Below are positions 33,160-42,870 of a stretch of 64,000 bases of DNA, one piece after another. The DNA lies in NCBI GenBank assembly GCA_034211175.1, contig JAXHUH010000146.1, positions 1 through 64,000 of the forward strand, in the 5' to 3' direction. The position numbers were made by a program, and so were the translations under genes. The notes beneath the pieces were generated by a model. The model saw only the letters and a list, made by a program, of their open reading frames with translations, was not told the DNA's origin and made no database searches. This stretch comes from JAXHUH01 sp034211175 (GTDB taxonomy: Bacteria; Actinomycetota; Acidimicrobiia; Acidimicrobiales; CAIXPF01). The first letter of the stretch is position 1; each line of letters opens with the position of its first letter.

Positions 33160-34809
<1,650 letters not shown>

Positions 34810-34890
34810 CCGGCCCCTCGACGCGGGAACCGGACGCCGTCCGGGCCCGTACCGGGGGGTCGATGACCAGCGACCCGAGCACGTGGCCTG

Positions 34891-34914
34891 CGGTTCCCCC
34901 TGCGGGGGGAACCG
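34891..34914 (+). terminator. Hairpin terminator after fumarase
   Basis: CGGTTCCCCC (34891-34900) pairs perfectly with GGGGGAACCG (34905-34914) over a TGCG loop, about 80 bp beyond the fumarase stop. Confidence 0.75.
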
Positions 34915-35019
34915 TTGCGCCGTTGGTCACAATGCGTTCATCGGTCCGGTCGTGCGACCTACGCTCGCGTCATCGTGGTCTCGTCCACCGATGAGAACGG
35001 TCACCTGTCCAGGAGTGCG

Positions 35020-35532
35020 ATGTCTCCCCGGCCGATGATGGCTGCCGCCGACGGGCCGACGTTCGGGACCTACAGCGGGTTCGACGTCTACCCGATGCGC
35101 ATGTTCGTCACGCTGCGCGTGTCCGACCTGGCGCGCTCGGTCGAGTGGTACCGCCGGGCGCTCGGGTTCCTCCCCACGATCGAGGCCGATCCCGCGGACC
35201 CGGCCACGCCGATGATGCACCTGCGCCGTGACCGCCACCAGGACATCGTCCTGCTACGGGCCGACGGCCCGGTCACGCCGGCCGCGACCGCGGTCACGTT
35301 CGCAGTGCCGTCACTCGACGACGTGGTCGCCCAGGCCGAGCGGGTCGAACCCGTCGGCGCGTCGTCGCTCGGCGAGTTCGTCGAGACCCCGTGGGGCACG
35401 GTCGACATGACGGTCACCGACCCCGACGGCAACGGGCTGAGCTTCAGCGCCCGCCGTCTCGACACCGACGCCCCCGGTGGGACCTGGGTCGAGCTGTTCC
35501 GTCACTACACCAGCCGCCGCGCCGCCGGCTGA
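35020..35532 (+). CDS. VOC-family (glyoxalase-like) protein
   Basis: The 170-residue protein has two beta-alpha-beta modules of the vicinal-oxygen-chelate fold: MFVTLRVSDLARSVEWYRRA with LGFLPTI, and VTFAVPSLDDVVAQAERV followed by MTVTDPDGNGLSFSAR. Members include glyoxalases, extradiol dioxygenases and resistance proteins; the first metal position (His) is replaced here, as FVTLRV lacks it, so catalysis is uncertain. AGGAG lies 4 bases before ATG 35020. It converges on the small HIT-like gene at the end of the trp block. Confidence 0.8.
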   Translation: MSPRPMMAAADGPTFGTYSGFDVYPMRMFVTLRVSDLARSVEWYRRALGFLPTIEADPADPATPMMHLRRDRHQDIVLLRADGPVTPAATAVTFAVPSLDDVVAQAERVEPVGASSLGEFVETPWGTVDMTVTDPDGNGLSFSARRLDTDAPGGTWVELFRHYTSRRAAG

Positions 35533-35596
35533 GCAGCCGCGTCACCGTCTGGCCGCGGAGCCCGGCTGACCCACGGCGGCCGAAGACGCAACCGCC

Positions 35597-35968
35597 TCAG
35601 CGGGTCTTCCGCTCGCCCCCGACGCCCGTGTAGTACGAGAACGGCCCCACCGAGCGCCGGTGGAACCAGCCGTCGTCGCGCACGTGGGCGTGGAAGTGCT
35701 CGGGCACCTGCCGCATCGTCCGGTCGACCTTGCCACCGTCGTCGAAGCGGGCCGCGCCGGCCTCGCGCAGACGGGCGAGCATGTGCTCCACCTCGGCGTC
35801 GGCCGGTTCGGTGCCGTGGCGCTTCCACACCACCATCGGCGTGTCACACGCCTCGCAGTCGGCGACCCAGCACACGTCGTCCTCGTGGTACCAGTGGGTG
35901 AACCGGGCCGCCTCGCACAGCTCGCAGGTGCGCCCGTTGCCCGGCTCGGCGGTCTCGGTGCCTGCCAT
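35597..35968 (-). CDS. Small HIT-like protein with two CxxC motifs
   Basis: A 123-residue protein with RTCELCEAARFTHWYHEDD, then CEACDTPMVVWKRHG and, near residues 91-96, HFHAHV. The last is an HxHxH triad of the histidine-triad (HIT) nucleotide-binding fold, and the CxLC...ED...PMVV.KRHG order also follows HIT proteins. The two CxxC pairs could hold a zinc ion. HIT enzymes hydrolyse or transfer nucleotidyl groups; the substrate here is unknown. It begins 8 bases after the trpA stop on the same strand, so it is probably the last gene of the tryptophan transcript, an association that has no obvious explanation. Confidence 0.65.
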   Translation of the reverse strand: MAGTETAEPGNGRTCELCEAARFTHWYHEDDVCWVADCEACDTPMVVWKRHGTEPADAEVEHMLARLREAGAARFDDGGKVDRTMRQVPEHFHAHVRDDGWFHRRSVGPFSYYTGVGGERKTR

Positions 35969-35976
35969 CTCGGCGC

Positions 35977-36819
35977 TCAGCCCGCGTCGAGGCCGGCCCG
36001 CAGCGCCCCGACGAACTCCGCCGCCGCCTCCGGCCCGCCGCCTTCGAGCAGGCGCCGGATCAGGGCGGAGCCGACGACGACACCGTCGGAGACCCGGGAG
36101 ACCTCGCGGGCCTGGTCGGGCGTCGAGATGCCGACGCCGACGAGCACCGGCTTGTCGGTCATCGTCTTGAGCCGGCGGGCCGTCTCCGTGGCCGTCGCCG
36201 CGAGCGTCTCGCGCTCGCCGGTCACGCCGAGGAGCCCGACGCCGTAGACGAAGCCCCGGGCCCGGGCGCAGACGCGGGCCAACCTGGCGTCGTCGCCGGT
36301 CGGGGCGGCGAGCAGCACGGTCTCGACGCCGTTGGCGTCGGCCGCCGCGCACCACGGCCCGGCCTCCTCGAGCGGGAGGTCGGGCAGGATGGCGCCCGCC
36401 ACCCCACAGCGGTTCGCGGTCTCGGCGAAGCGGTCGAGCCCGAACCGGAAGACCAGGTTGTAGTAGGTCATGACCGCGACCGGGATGCCCGCGTCGAGGG
36501 TGGCGAGCTCGTCGAGCGCGGACGCCGGGTCCATGCCCCGGGCCAGCGCCTTCGTCGACGCCTCCTGGATGACCGGCCCGTCCATCACCGGGTCGCTGAA
36601 CGGCACGCCGATCTCGACGGCGTCGGCGCCGGCCGCAGCCACGGCCCGCACCACCTCGGTCCAGTCGTCGCTGAGCCCGGCGGTCACGTACGGCACGAGG
36701 ACCTTGCGGCCCCGGTCGCGGGCGGCGCGCAGCGCGGACTCGAGCGCGCCGGGCTCGGACGGGGCGTCGGGCACGTCGCGCTCGAAGAGGTCGGCGACGA
36801 CATCGGGGGTCGGGCTCAC
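35977..36819 (-). CDS. trpA: Tryptophan synthase alpha chain
   Basis: TrpA splits indole-3-glycerol phosphate to indole, which passes to TrpB. The 280-residue TIM barrel has the catalytic Glu in ADAVEIGVPFSDPVMDGPVI, Asp in GAILPDLPLEEA, Tyr/Gly phosphate loops GFVYGVGLLGVTG and VLVGVGIST. GTG 36819 overlaps the trpB stop (GTGA). It lies in the order trpF-trpB-trpA, the standard subunit pair. Confidence 0.95.
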   Translation of the reverse strand: MSPTPDVVADLFERDVPDAPSEPGALESALRAARDRGRKVLVPYVTAGLSDDWTEVVRAVAAAGADAVEIGVPFSDPVMDGPVIQEASTKALARGMDPASALDELATLDAGIPVAVMTYYNLVFRFGLDRFAETANRCGVAGAILPDLPLEEAGPWCAAADANGVETVLLAAPTGDDARLARVCARARGFVYGVGLLGVTGERETLAATATETARRLKTMTDKPVLVGVGISTPDQAREVSRVSDGVVVGSALIRRLLEGGGPEAAAEFVGALRAGLDAG

Positions 36820-38051
36820 CTGTCGAGGATCTCCTGCACCTGCGCCACGTCCTTGTCGCCACGGCCCGAGAGGTTCAACAGGACGAGGCGGCCCTCGAGC
36901 TGTGCCCGCTCCCGCATGATCCACGCCAGGCCGTGGGCCGGCTCCAGCGCGGGGATGATGCCCTCGGTGCGGGAGAGGAACTGGAAGGCCTCCAGCACCT
37001 CGGCGTCGGTGACCGACTCGTAGCGGGCCCGGCCGATGTCGGCCAGGTGCGAGTGCTCGGGGCCGACGCCGGGGTAGTCGAGCCCGGCGGAGATCGACTC
37101 GGCCTCGAGGACCTGCCCGAACTCGTCCTGCATCAGGTACGACACCATGCCGTGGACCACGCCGGGCACGCCCCGGCCGACCGCGGCGCCACCGGCGGGC
37201 TCGGTGCCGACGAGCTCGACGTCGGGGAGGTCGGCGAACCCGCTGAAGATCCCGGCGGCGTTCGAGCCGCCACCGACGCAGGCGACGACGACGTCGGGGT
37301 CGCGGCCGACGAGCGACCGGCACTGCTCGCGGGCCTCGTCGCCGATGACCCGGTGGAGCTCACGCACCATCCACGGGTACGGGTGGGGGCCCATCACGGA
37401 GCCGAGGCAGTAGTGGGTCGAGCCGACCTCGGCGACCCAGGCCCGCATGGCGTCGTTGACCGCGTCCTTCAGCGTGCGGCTGCCCGACGAGGCCGGGATG
37501 ACCTCGGCGCCGAGGAGGCGCATGCGGAACACGTTGAGCGCCTGGCGAGCCATGTCGACCTCGCCCATGTACACGGTGCACTCCATGCCGAGCAGCGCCG
37601 CCGCGGTCGCGGTGGCCACGCCGTGCTGGCCGGCGCCGGTCTCGGCGAGGAGACGGATCTTGCCCATCCGCCGGGCCAGCAGCGCCTGGCCCAGGACGTT
37701 GTTGATCTTGTGCGAGCCCGTGTGGTTGAGGTCCTCGCGCTTGAGCAGCAGCTGGCAGCCGAGCTCCTCAGACGCCCGCCCGGCGATCGTCAGCAGCGAC
37801 GGGCGGCCGGCGTAGTCACGCAGGATGGCGTCGTACTCGGCGCGGAAGCCCGGATCGGCCCACGCCTCGCGGAAGCCGGCCTCGAGCTCCTCGAGCGCCG
37901 GGACCAGCGTCTCGGGCACGAACCTGCCACCGAAGCGGCCGAAGCGGCCGGTCGGTGACGGGTTGCCCATGACCGGCGGGGCGCTCTCGCCCGCGGCCGT
38001 GTCGGGCGTGCGACCGGGCGTCGTGGGCTCACCGTGTTCGGTGAGGGACAA
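36816..38051 (-). CDS. trpB: Tryptophan synthase beta chain (TrpB1 type)
   Basis: TrpB condenses indole with serine by PLP chemistry. The 411-residue protein has GRFGRFGGRFVPETL, the PLP lysine in KREDLNHTGSHKINNVLG, GAGQHGVATATAA, the phosphate loop CVGGGSNAAG and LLNLSGRGDKD. This is the TrpA-associated TrpB1 class. TTG 38051 is preferred because AAGGAG (38060-38065) is 8 bases from it, while the GTG at 38060 overlaps that site; the GTG would add three residues and overlap the trpF stop. A second, TrpB2-type protein is encoded at 38909. Confidence 0.95.
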   Translation of the reverse strand: MSLTEHGEPTTPGRTPDTAAGESAPPVMGNPSPTGRFGRFGGRFVPETLVPALEELEAGFREAWADPGFRAEYDAILRDYAGRPSLLTIAGRASEELGCQLLLKREDLNHTGSHKINNVLGQALLARRMGKIRLLAETGAGQHGVATATAAALLGMECTVYMGEVDMARQALNVFRMRLLGAEVIPASSGSRTLKDAVNDAMRAWVAEVGSTHYCLGSVMGPHPYPWMVRELHRVIGDEAREQCRSLVGRDPDVVVACVGGGSNAAGIFSGFADLPDVELVGTEPAGGAAVGRGVPGVVHGMVSYLMQDEFGQVLEAESISAGLDYPGVGPEHSHLADIGRARYESVTDAEVLEAFQFLSRTEGIIPALEPAHGLAWIMRERAQLEGRLVLLNLSGRGDKDVAQVQEILDR

Positions 38052-38056
38052 TGGGG

Positions 38057-38728
38057 TCACTCCTTCTGCCAGTCGAACGGCACGAGGTCGGCCGGGCCGG
38101 CGGCCTCCCGGCGCTCGGCCAGGGATGCCCCGGCCGATCTGGCGTTGGCGATGAACGATCGCAGCTTGCGGGCGTCCTTGCGGCCCGGCGACGCCTCCAC
38201 CCCTGAGGACACGTCGACGCCCCACGGTCGGACCTGGCCGATGGCGGCGGCGATGTTCTCGGGGCGGAGCCCGCCGGCGAGGATCACCCGGCCACTGACG
38301 GGGGCACCCTCGGCCAGCGACCAGTCGAACACCTCGCCCGAGCCGGGGCTCGGCGAGTCGACCAGGACGGCGTCGGCGCCGTAGTCGGCGGCGTGGGTGA
38401 GGGCCGACGTGCCGGCGGCGAACCCCTTGATCACGATCGGCACGCGCTCACGGACCCAGCGGGTGTCCTCGGGCGACTCGTGCCCGTGGAGCTGCGCGGC
38501 CCGCAGGCCGGCCCGGTGGACCGCCTTGACGACGTTCTCCCGGGGCTCGTCGCGGAACACGCCGACGGTCAGCACCTCGGGTGGGATGCGCCGGGCGATG
38601 TCACGGGCGGCGTCGACGGTGAGCCGGCGCGTCGAGGGGGCGAAGACGAAGCCGAGGGCGTCCGCGTCGAGGGCGACCGCCAGGAGGGCGTCCTCCTCGT
38701 TCGTCAGCCCGCAGATCTTCACCCACAC
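38057..38728 (-). CDS. trpF: Phosphoribosylanthranilate isomerase
   Basis: TrpF performs the Amadori rearrangement of N-(5'-phosphoribosyl)anthranilate. The 223-residue barrel starts VWVKICGLTNEEDAL, with the catalytic Cys in KICG (about residue 6), ADALGFVFAPSTRR, QLHGHESP, VLVDSPSPGSG (Asp acid) and LAGGLRPENI. GTG 38728 is used because the KICG motif must lie right at the start. Its stop lies 5 bases before the trpB TTG, so the two are cotranscribed. Confidence 0.93.
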   Translation of the reverse strand: MWVKICGLTNEEDALLAVALDADALGFVFAPSTRRLTVDAARDIARRIPPEVLTVGVFRDEPRENVVKAVHRAGLRAAQLHGHESPEDTRWVRERVPIVIKGFAAGTSALTHAADYGADAVLVDSPSPGSGEVFDWSLAEGAPVSGRVILAGGLRPENIAAAIGQVRPWGVDVSSGVEASPGRKDARKLRSFIANARSAGASLAERREAAGPADLVPFDWQKE

Positions 38729-38812
38729 GCCACCGATCCTAGAACGCGCCGCCGACCCACCCCGAGGCGGTTCCGTCCCGCCCACCACCCGTGGCCTCCC
38801 AATCACCCGATC

Positions 38813-38869
38813 CCCGAACTGGCGTGGAGAAACGACGGCGCGCAGAGCAGAGAACCACGCCAGTTCGGG
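38813..38869. terminator. Long inverted repeat downstream of trpB2
   Basis: CCCGAACTGGCGTGG (38813-38827) and CCACGCCAGTTCGGG (38855-38869) are perfect 15-bp inverted repeats separated by 27 bases, 40 bp beyond the trpB2 stop and upstream of trpF. It may end part of the trpB2 transcripts. The 12-mer CCCCGAACTGGC recurs at 45247-45258 beside another hairpin, so this may be a dispersed element. Confidence 0.6.
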
Positions 38870-38908
38870 TCGTTGGTCGGGGGCGGCGGTGGGTGAGCGG
38901 GGTGCTCG

Positions 38909-40162
38909 TCAGTCGTCGGTCAGGCGGTCGTGGAGGTAGTCGTCGTAGGCGGCGAGGTCGAGCAGGCCGTGACCGCAGTAGTTGAACAGGATCACCTTCT
39001 CGCGGCCCTCCTCGCGGGCTGCAATCGCCTCGTCGATGGCGGCCTTGATGGCATGGGCGCCCTCGGGGGCCGACACCTTGCCCTCGACCTCGGCGAACTG
39101 GATGGCGGCCTCGAAGACCTGGCTCTGGTGGTAGGCCACCGCCTCCATGCGACCGTCGCGCACCAGCTGCGACACGAGCGGCGAGTCGCCGTGGTAGCGG
39201 AGCCCGCCGGCGTGGATCGACGGCGGCACGAACTCGTGGCCGAGCGTGTACATCGGCAGCAGCGGCGTCAGGCCGGCGGCGTCGCCGAAGTCGTAGTCGA
39301 ACGTGCCCGCAGTGAGCGTCGGGCACGCCGCCGGCTCGACGGCGACGAGGCGCACACCCGTGTCCGGCACGAACGGGAACGCCAGCCCACCGAGGTTCGA
39401 ACCGCCACCGCACGGGGCGATCACGACGTCGGGCAGCTCCTCACCCGCGGCGACCAGCTGCTGGCGGGCCTCGAGCCCGATGACGGTCTGGTGCAACAGG
39501 ACGTGGTTGAGCACCGAGCCGAGGGCGTAGCGGGTGTCGTCCCGGCTCACCGTGTCACGCACGGCGTCGCTGATCGCCGAGCCGAGCGAGCCCGGGTGGT
39601 CGGGGTCGTCGACCGGCGACGGCACCACCTCGGCGCCCCAGGTCTGCATCAGGATCGAGCGGTACGGCTTCTGCTGGTACGACGCCCGCACCATGTAGAC
39701 CTTGCACTCGAGGTCGAACTGGCGGCAGGCGAACGCCAGCGCGCTCCCCCACTGGCCGGCGCCCGTCTCGGTCGCCAGGCGGCGCACGCCGCTCTGTGCG
39801 CTGTAGAACGCCTGGGCCACGGCCGTGTTCGGCTTGTGGGACCCGGCCGGCGAGATCGACTCGTCCTTGTAGTAGATGCGCGCCGGTGTCTGCAGCGCCT
39901 TCTCGAGCCGCACGGCCCGCACCAGCGGGGTCGGCCGCCACAGCCGGAGGATGTCGAGCACCTCACCGGGGACGTCGATCCACGGCTCGGCGCTCACCTC
40001 CTGGGCGATCAGCGGCTCGGGGAACAGCGGCGCCAGGTCGGCGGGCCCCACCGGCTCCCTCGTCGCCGGGTGCAGCGGTGGCTCCGGCGGGTTCGCCAGG
40101 TGGGGAACCACGTTGAACCAGGCGCTCGGTACGGCGTCGGTGGGCAGGGTCCAACGGCTCAC
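38909..40162 (-). CDS. trpB2: TrpB2-type tryptophan synthase beta-like protein
   Basis: The 417-residue PLP enzyme is of the TrpB2 class: RPTPLVRAVRLEKALQTPARI, the lysine motif YKDESISPAGSHKPNTAVAQ, GAGQWGSALAFACRQF, APCGGGSNLGGLAFPF and YCGHGLLDL. TrpB2 proteins lack the TrpA contact surface; they make tryptophan from free indole (salvage) or, in some organisms, use phosphoserine. GTG 40162 follows the trpC stop by 52 bp on the same strand. Having trpB2 and trpB1 in one block is notable. Confidence 0.9.
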   Translation of the reverse strand: MSRWTLPTDAVPSAWFNVVPHLANPPEPPLHPATREPVGPADLAPLFPEPLIAQEVSAEPWIDVPGEVLDILRLWRPTPLVRAVRLEKALQTPARIYYKDESISPAGSHKPNTAVAQAFYSAQSGVRRLATETGAGQWGSALAFACRQFDLECKVYMVRASYQQKPYRSILMQTWGAEVVPSPVDDPDHPGSLGSAISDAVRDTVSRDDTRYALGSVLNHVLLHQTVIGLEARQQLVAAGEELPDVVIAPCGGGSNLGGLAFPFVPDTGVRLVAVEPAACPTLTAGTFDYDFGDAAGLTPLLPMYTLGHEFVPPSIHAGGLRYHGDSPLVSQLVRDGRMEAVAYHQSQVFEAAIQFAEVEGKVSAPEGAHAIKAAIDEAIAAREEGREKVILFNYCGHGLLDLAAYDDYLHDRLTDD

Positions 40163-40214
40163 GGCTGACTCCGGTCGGTCGCGGTCAACAGCGGCGGTGA
40201 CCGTAGCGGACCGC

Positions 40215-41009
40215 TCAGGCCCGGGCGCGACCCCTGCTCACCCGCAGCGACGTCACCTCGGCGACCGGGTCGGCCGACCGGACCAGCGTCTCGCCGACGA
40301 GCAGCGCGTCGTAGCCGGCGTCGGCCAGCGCGGCGGCGTCGGCCCGCCCGCCGATGCCCGACTCGGCCACCCGCACCACGTCGGCCGGGATCTGGGGCGC
40401 CATGCGCTCGGCCCGGGCCCGGTCGACGTCGAAGGTGACCAGGTCCCGCTGGTTCACGCCGACGATCTGGGCGCCGACGTCGAGCGCCCGCTCGAGCTCG
40501 GCCTCGTCGTGGACCTCGACCAGCACGTCCATGTCGAGGTCGGTGGCCAGGTCGTAGAGACGGCGCAGCTCGACGTGGTCGAGCGCGGCGACGATCAGCA
40601 GCACGCAGTCGGCGCCCATGAGCCGGGCGTCGAGCACATCGCGGTCGGCGACGGTGAAGTCCTTGCGCAGCACCGGCAGGCCGACCGCGGCGCGGGCCGC
40701 GGCCAGGTCGGCCGCCGACCCGCCGAAGAACTCGGCGTCGGTCAGCACCGACAGGCACGCGGCGCCGCCCTGCTCGTAGCGGGTGGCGAGCTCGGCCGGG
40801 TCGAGCCCCGGCGCGAGCGGGCCCTTCGACGGCGACCGGCGCTTGATCTCGGCGATCACCGAGATCTCGTCGTTGGCCGTCAGCGCCTTGCGGAAGCCGC
40901 GGGTCGGCGGCTCGTTCATCGCCCGCTCGGCGAGCCGCTCGAGCGAGCGGTCGTCGAGTGCGGCGTCGGCGCGGTGCGCCTCGAGGATGCGGTCGAGGTA
41001 GGTCGCCAT
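40215..41009 (-). CDS. trpC: Indole-3-glycerol phosphate synthase
   Basis: TrpC closes the indole ring. The 264-residue TIM barrel has AEIKRRSPSKGPLAPG (catalytic Glu/Lys), SVLTDAEFFGGSAADL, PVLRKDFTVADRDV (Lys), GVNQRDLVTFDVD and VRVAESGIGG. ATG 41009 is 10 bases after the stop of a small Arg-rich ORF. It is first of the gene order trpC-trpB2-trpF-trpB-trpA-HIT-like. Confidence 0.95.
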   Translation of the reverse strand: MATYLDRILEAHRADAALDDRSLERLAERAMNEPPTRGFRKALTANDEISVIAEIKRRSPSKGPLAPGLDPAELATRYEQGGAACLSVLTDAEFFGGSAADLAAARAAVGLPVLRKDFTVADRDVLDARLMGADCVLLIVAALDHVELRRLYDLATDLDMDVLVEVHDEAELERALDVGAQIVGVNQRDLVTFDVDRARAERMAPQIPADVVRVAESGIGGRADAAALADAGYDALLVGETLVRSADPVAEVTSLRVSRGRARA

Positions 41010-41019
41010 CGGCCCGGCC

Positions 41020-41106
41020 TCAGCGCGCCCCGGCCAGGCGCCGACGGGCGCGCTCCGGTCGTCCGGTTGCGCGCCAACGCGCGCGGTTCGGCGTGGGCTC
41101 GTTCAC
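41020..41106 (-). CDS. Arg-rich 28-residue ORF immediately upstream of trpC
   Basis: GTG 41106 begins a 28-codon frame that stops 10 bases before trpC. GGGAGG lies 8 bases upstream of the GTG, a better ribosome-binding site than trpC itself has. The peptide begins VNEPTPNRARWRATG and has nine arginines and one tryptophan. A single Trp codon is weak for classical attenuation, so it may be a coupled leader that opens the trpC start or a small protein in its own right. No homologue was recognised. Confidence 0.5.
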   Translation of the reverse strand: MNEPTPNRARWRATGRPERARRRLAGAR

Positions 41107-41147
41107 GATGTGGACCTCCCGGACCGGAGCTGCGCAGGTCACCCGAC

Positions 41148-41459
41148 CTAGACGGCGACACCCTTGCCGGATTCGAGGGTGAGCATCGTCAGCTCGGGAC
41201 GACCCGCCAACAGCGGTGCCATCGCGCCGCCCACCTTCTTCATCACGTCGCTACCGCTGTGGGCCTTCAGCGCGTCCTTGTCAGCGTAGACCTCGTAGAA
41301 CCACACGACGTTCTCGTCGCCCGCGTCGAGGTTCAGTGCGTAGACCTCGGTACCGGGCTCGTTCTCCACGTGGGCCACGAGCTCGCCCATGGCGGAGACG
41401 AGCTCGTCGCGCTTGCCGGGCTGCGCGGTGATCTTGGCGAGGACTGCGGTTTTCGACAT
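41148..41459 (-). CDS. ABM-domain protein, putative quinol monooxygenase
   Basis: A 103-residue dimeric ferredoxin-like (ABM/YgiN) protein: LAKITAQPGKRDELVSAM, NEPGTEVYALNLD, WFYEVYADKDALKAHS. Relatives oxidise quinols or other aromatic compounds without a cofactor; a specific substrate cannot be given. ATG 41459 fits the family start. It precedes the small ORF and trpC on the same strand, with a 41-bp gap to the small ORF. Confidence 0.78.
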   Translation of the reverse strand: MSKTAVLAKITAQPGKRDELVSAMGELVAHVENEPGTEVYALNLDAGDENVVWFYEVYADKDALKAHSGSDVMKKVGGAMAPLLAGRPELTMLTLESGKGVAV

Positions 41460-41592
41460 GGCCGGGACCTTACGACCTGGGCCCCGAACGGTGCGAGGTA
41501 CGGCGGCCCGACCCGCGGCCGGAGGCCACGGCCCCTCGGTCATCGAGGCGCCACCCGCCCGCAGCAGTCGACGGGCCTCGTGGAGGCGTAGG

Positions 41593-42135
41593 TCAGCGGA
41601 CCTCGCGTCGGCGGCTCTCGGACATGGCGAGGAGCGGGAGCACGACGAACGAGAGGAGCCCGAGCACGAGGGCGACCATGGCGAGGCGGACCAGCGAGCC
41701 GGTGCGCAGCAGGAGGCCGGTGAGGAAGAACAGCACCGCGCATCCGAGGAACACGAGTGGGGCGAGGGTGGCGATCTTCGACCGGAACGAGCGCTGGGTG
41801 GCCCCGGCCCCGGGGGCCGCGTAGCTCTGCCACGAACGTTGCGGCGGCGGCTGGTTCGTCCGGCGGGCGCCGTTCGACTTGCCGGAGCGGGGCGCCGGGT
41901 CCGACACCGCCAGCTCGAGGTCGTAGTTGCGGCGGCGGGTCGGGTCCGACAGGACCTCCCACGCCTGGTTCAGCGCCTGCATGCGCCGCTCTGACTCCGC
42001 CTTGGTGGCCGCGTCGTCGGAGGTGTGGAAGTCGGGATGGTACGTGCGGGCCAGCGTGACGTAGGCGCGCCGGATCTCGTCCTTGCCCGCGGAACGCGAC
42101 ACGCCCAACACCTCGTAGTGCGTCACACGGAGCAT
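41593..42135 (-). CDS. Membrane-anchored J-domain protein
   Basis: The 180-residue protein has an N-terminal J domain (about 1-75) with THYEVLGVSRSAGKDEIRRA and the HPD motif in ARTYHPDFHTSDD, a Pro/Ser-rich linker, and two C-terminal membrane helices (LAPLVFLGCAVLFFLTGLLL and VRLAMVALVLGLLSFVVLP). J domains stimulate DnaK-type Hsp70 ATPase, so it probably recruits DnaK to the membrane. There is no zinc or client-binding domain as in DnaJ. The start is only 19 bp from the divergent response-regulator start. Confidence 0.85.
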   Translation of the reverse strand: MLRVTHYEVLGVSRSAGKDEIRRAYVTLARTYHPDFHTSDDAATKAESERRMQALNQAWEVLSDPTRRRNYDLELAVSDPAPRSGKSNGARRTNQPPPQRSWQSYAAPGAGATQRSFRSKIATLAPLVFLGCAVLFFLTGLLLRTGSLVRLAMVALVLGLLSFVVLPLLAMSESRRREVR

Positions 42136-42154
42136 GGTACGGCAGACTCGCCGG

Positions 42155-42835
42155 GTGACCGACGACGCGCCGGTGATCGTCATCGTTGAAGATGATCCCC
42201 ACATCGCCGATCTTGTGGAGCTCTACCTCCGACGGGACGGCTTCCGCGTGTACGTCGCGTCCGACGGTACCGCCGGTCTCGCCGTGATCCGCCAGCGCCG
42301 GCCCGCGCTCATCGTGTTGGACCTCGGCCTGCCCGGCCAGCTCGACGGCATCGACGTGTGCCGGGAGGTGCGCACCACCTCGGACGTGCCGATCATCGTC
42401 CTGACCGCCCGCGACTCGGAGACCGACTCGGTGCTCGCTCTCGAGCTCGGGGCCGACGACTACGTGGTCAAGCCGTTCTCGGCCCGGGAGCTCGTGGCCC
42501 GGGTCAAGGCGATCCTGCGGCGGGCGTCGGGGCCCCGGCGCGACGACCGCCCGGTGGTCGAGCTCGGCTCGATCGTCGTCGACCTGCGTCGTCACGAGGT
42601 GCGCCGAGACGGCGAGGTGGTGCCGTTGGCGTCGAAGGAGCTTGCCCTGCTCGCCTTCCTCGTCGAGCATCGGGGGATGGCCCTCACCCGCCGCCAGCTG
42701 CTCGACGGCGCGTGGGGCGTGGACTGGGTCGGCGACGAGCGGACGGTCGACGTCCACGTCCGCCAGCTTCGACGCAAGCTCGGCGAGGGGCTACGGCTGG
42801 AGACGGTGTGGGGCACGGGCTACCGACTCGACTGA
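42155..42835 (+). CDS. OmpR/PhoB-family response regulator
   Basis: The 226-residue regulator has a receiver domain (VIVEDDPHIADLVELYLRR; phospho-Asp in ALIVLDLGLPG; Thr in IIVLTARDSE; Lys in DDYVVKPFSAREL) and a C-terminal winged helix (LTRRQLLDGAWGVDWVGDE, TVDVHVRQLRRKL, TVWGTGYRL). It is paired with the histidine kinase 35 bp downstream. GTG 42155 is preferred; ATG 42134 would overlap the divergent J-domain start. The 19-bp gap between divergent starts suggests leaderless or overlapping promoters. Confidence 0.92.
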   Translation: MTDDAPVIVIVEDDPHIADLVELYLRRDGFRVYVASDGTAGLAVIRQRRPALIVLDLGLPGQLDGIDVCREVRTTSDVPIIVLTARDSETDSVLALELGADDYVVKPFSARELVARVKAILRRASGPRRDDRPVVELGSIVVDLRRHEVRRDGEVVPLASKELALLAFLVEHRGMALTRRQLLDGAWGVDWVGDERTVDVHVRQLRRKLGEGLRLETVWGTGYRLD

Positions 42836-42870
42836 GCCCGTGCCCGTGACCGCCCGGTCGTGAACCGCCG

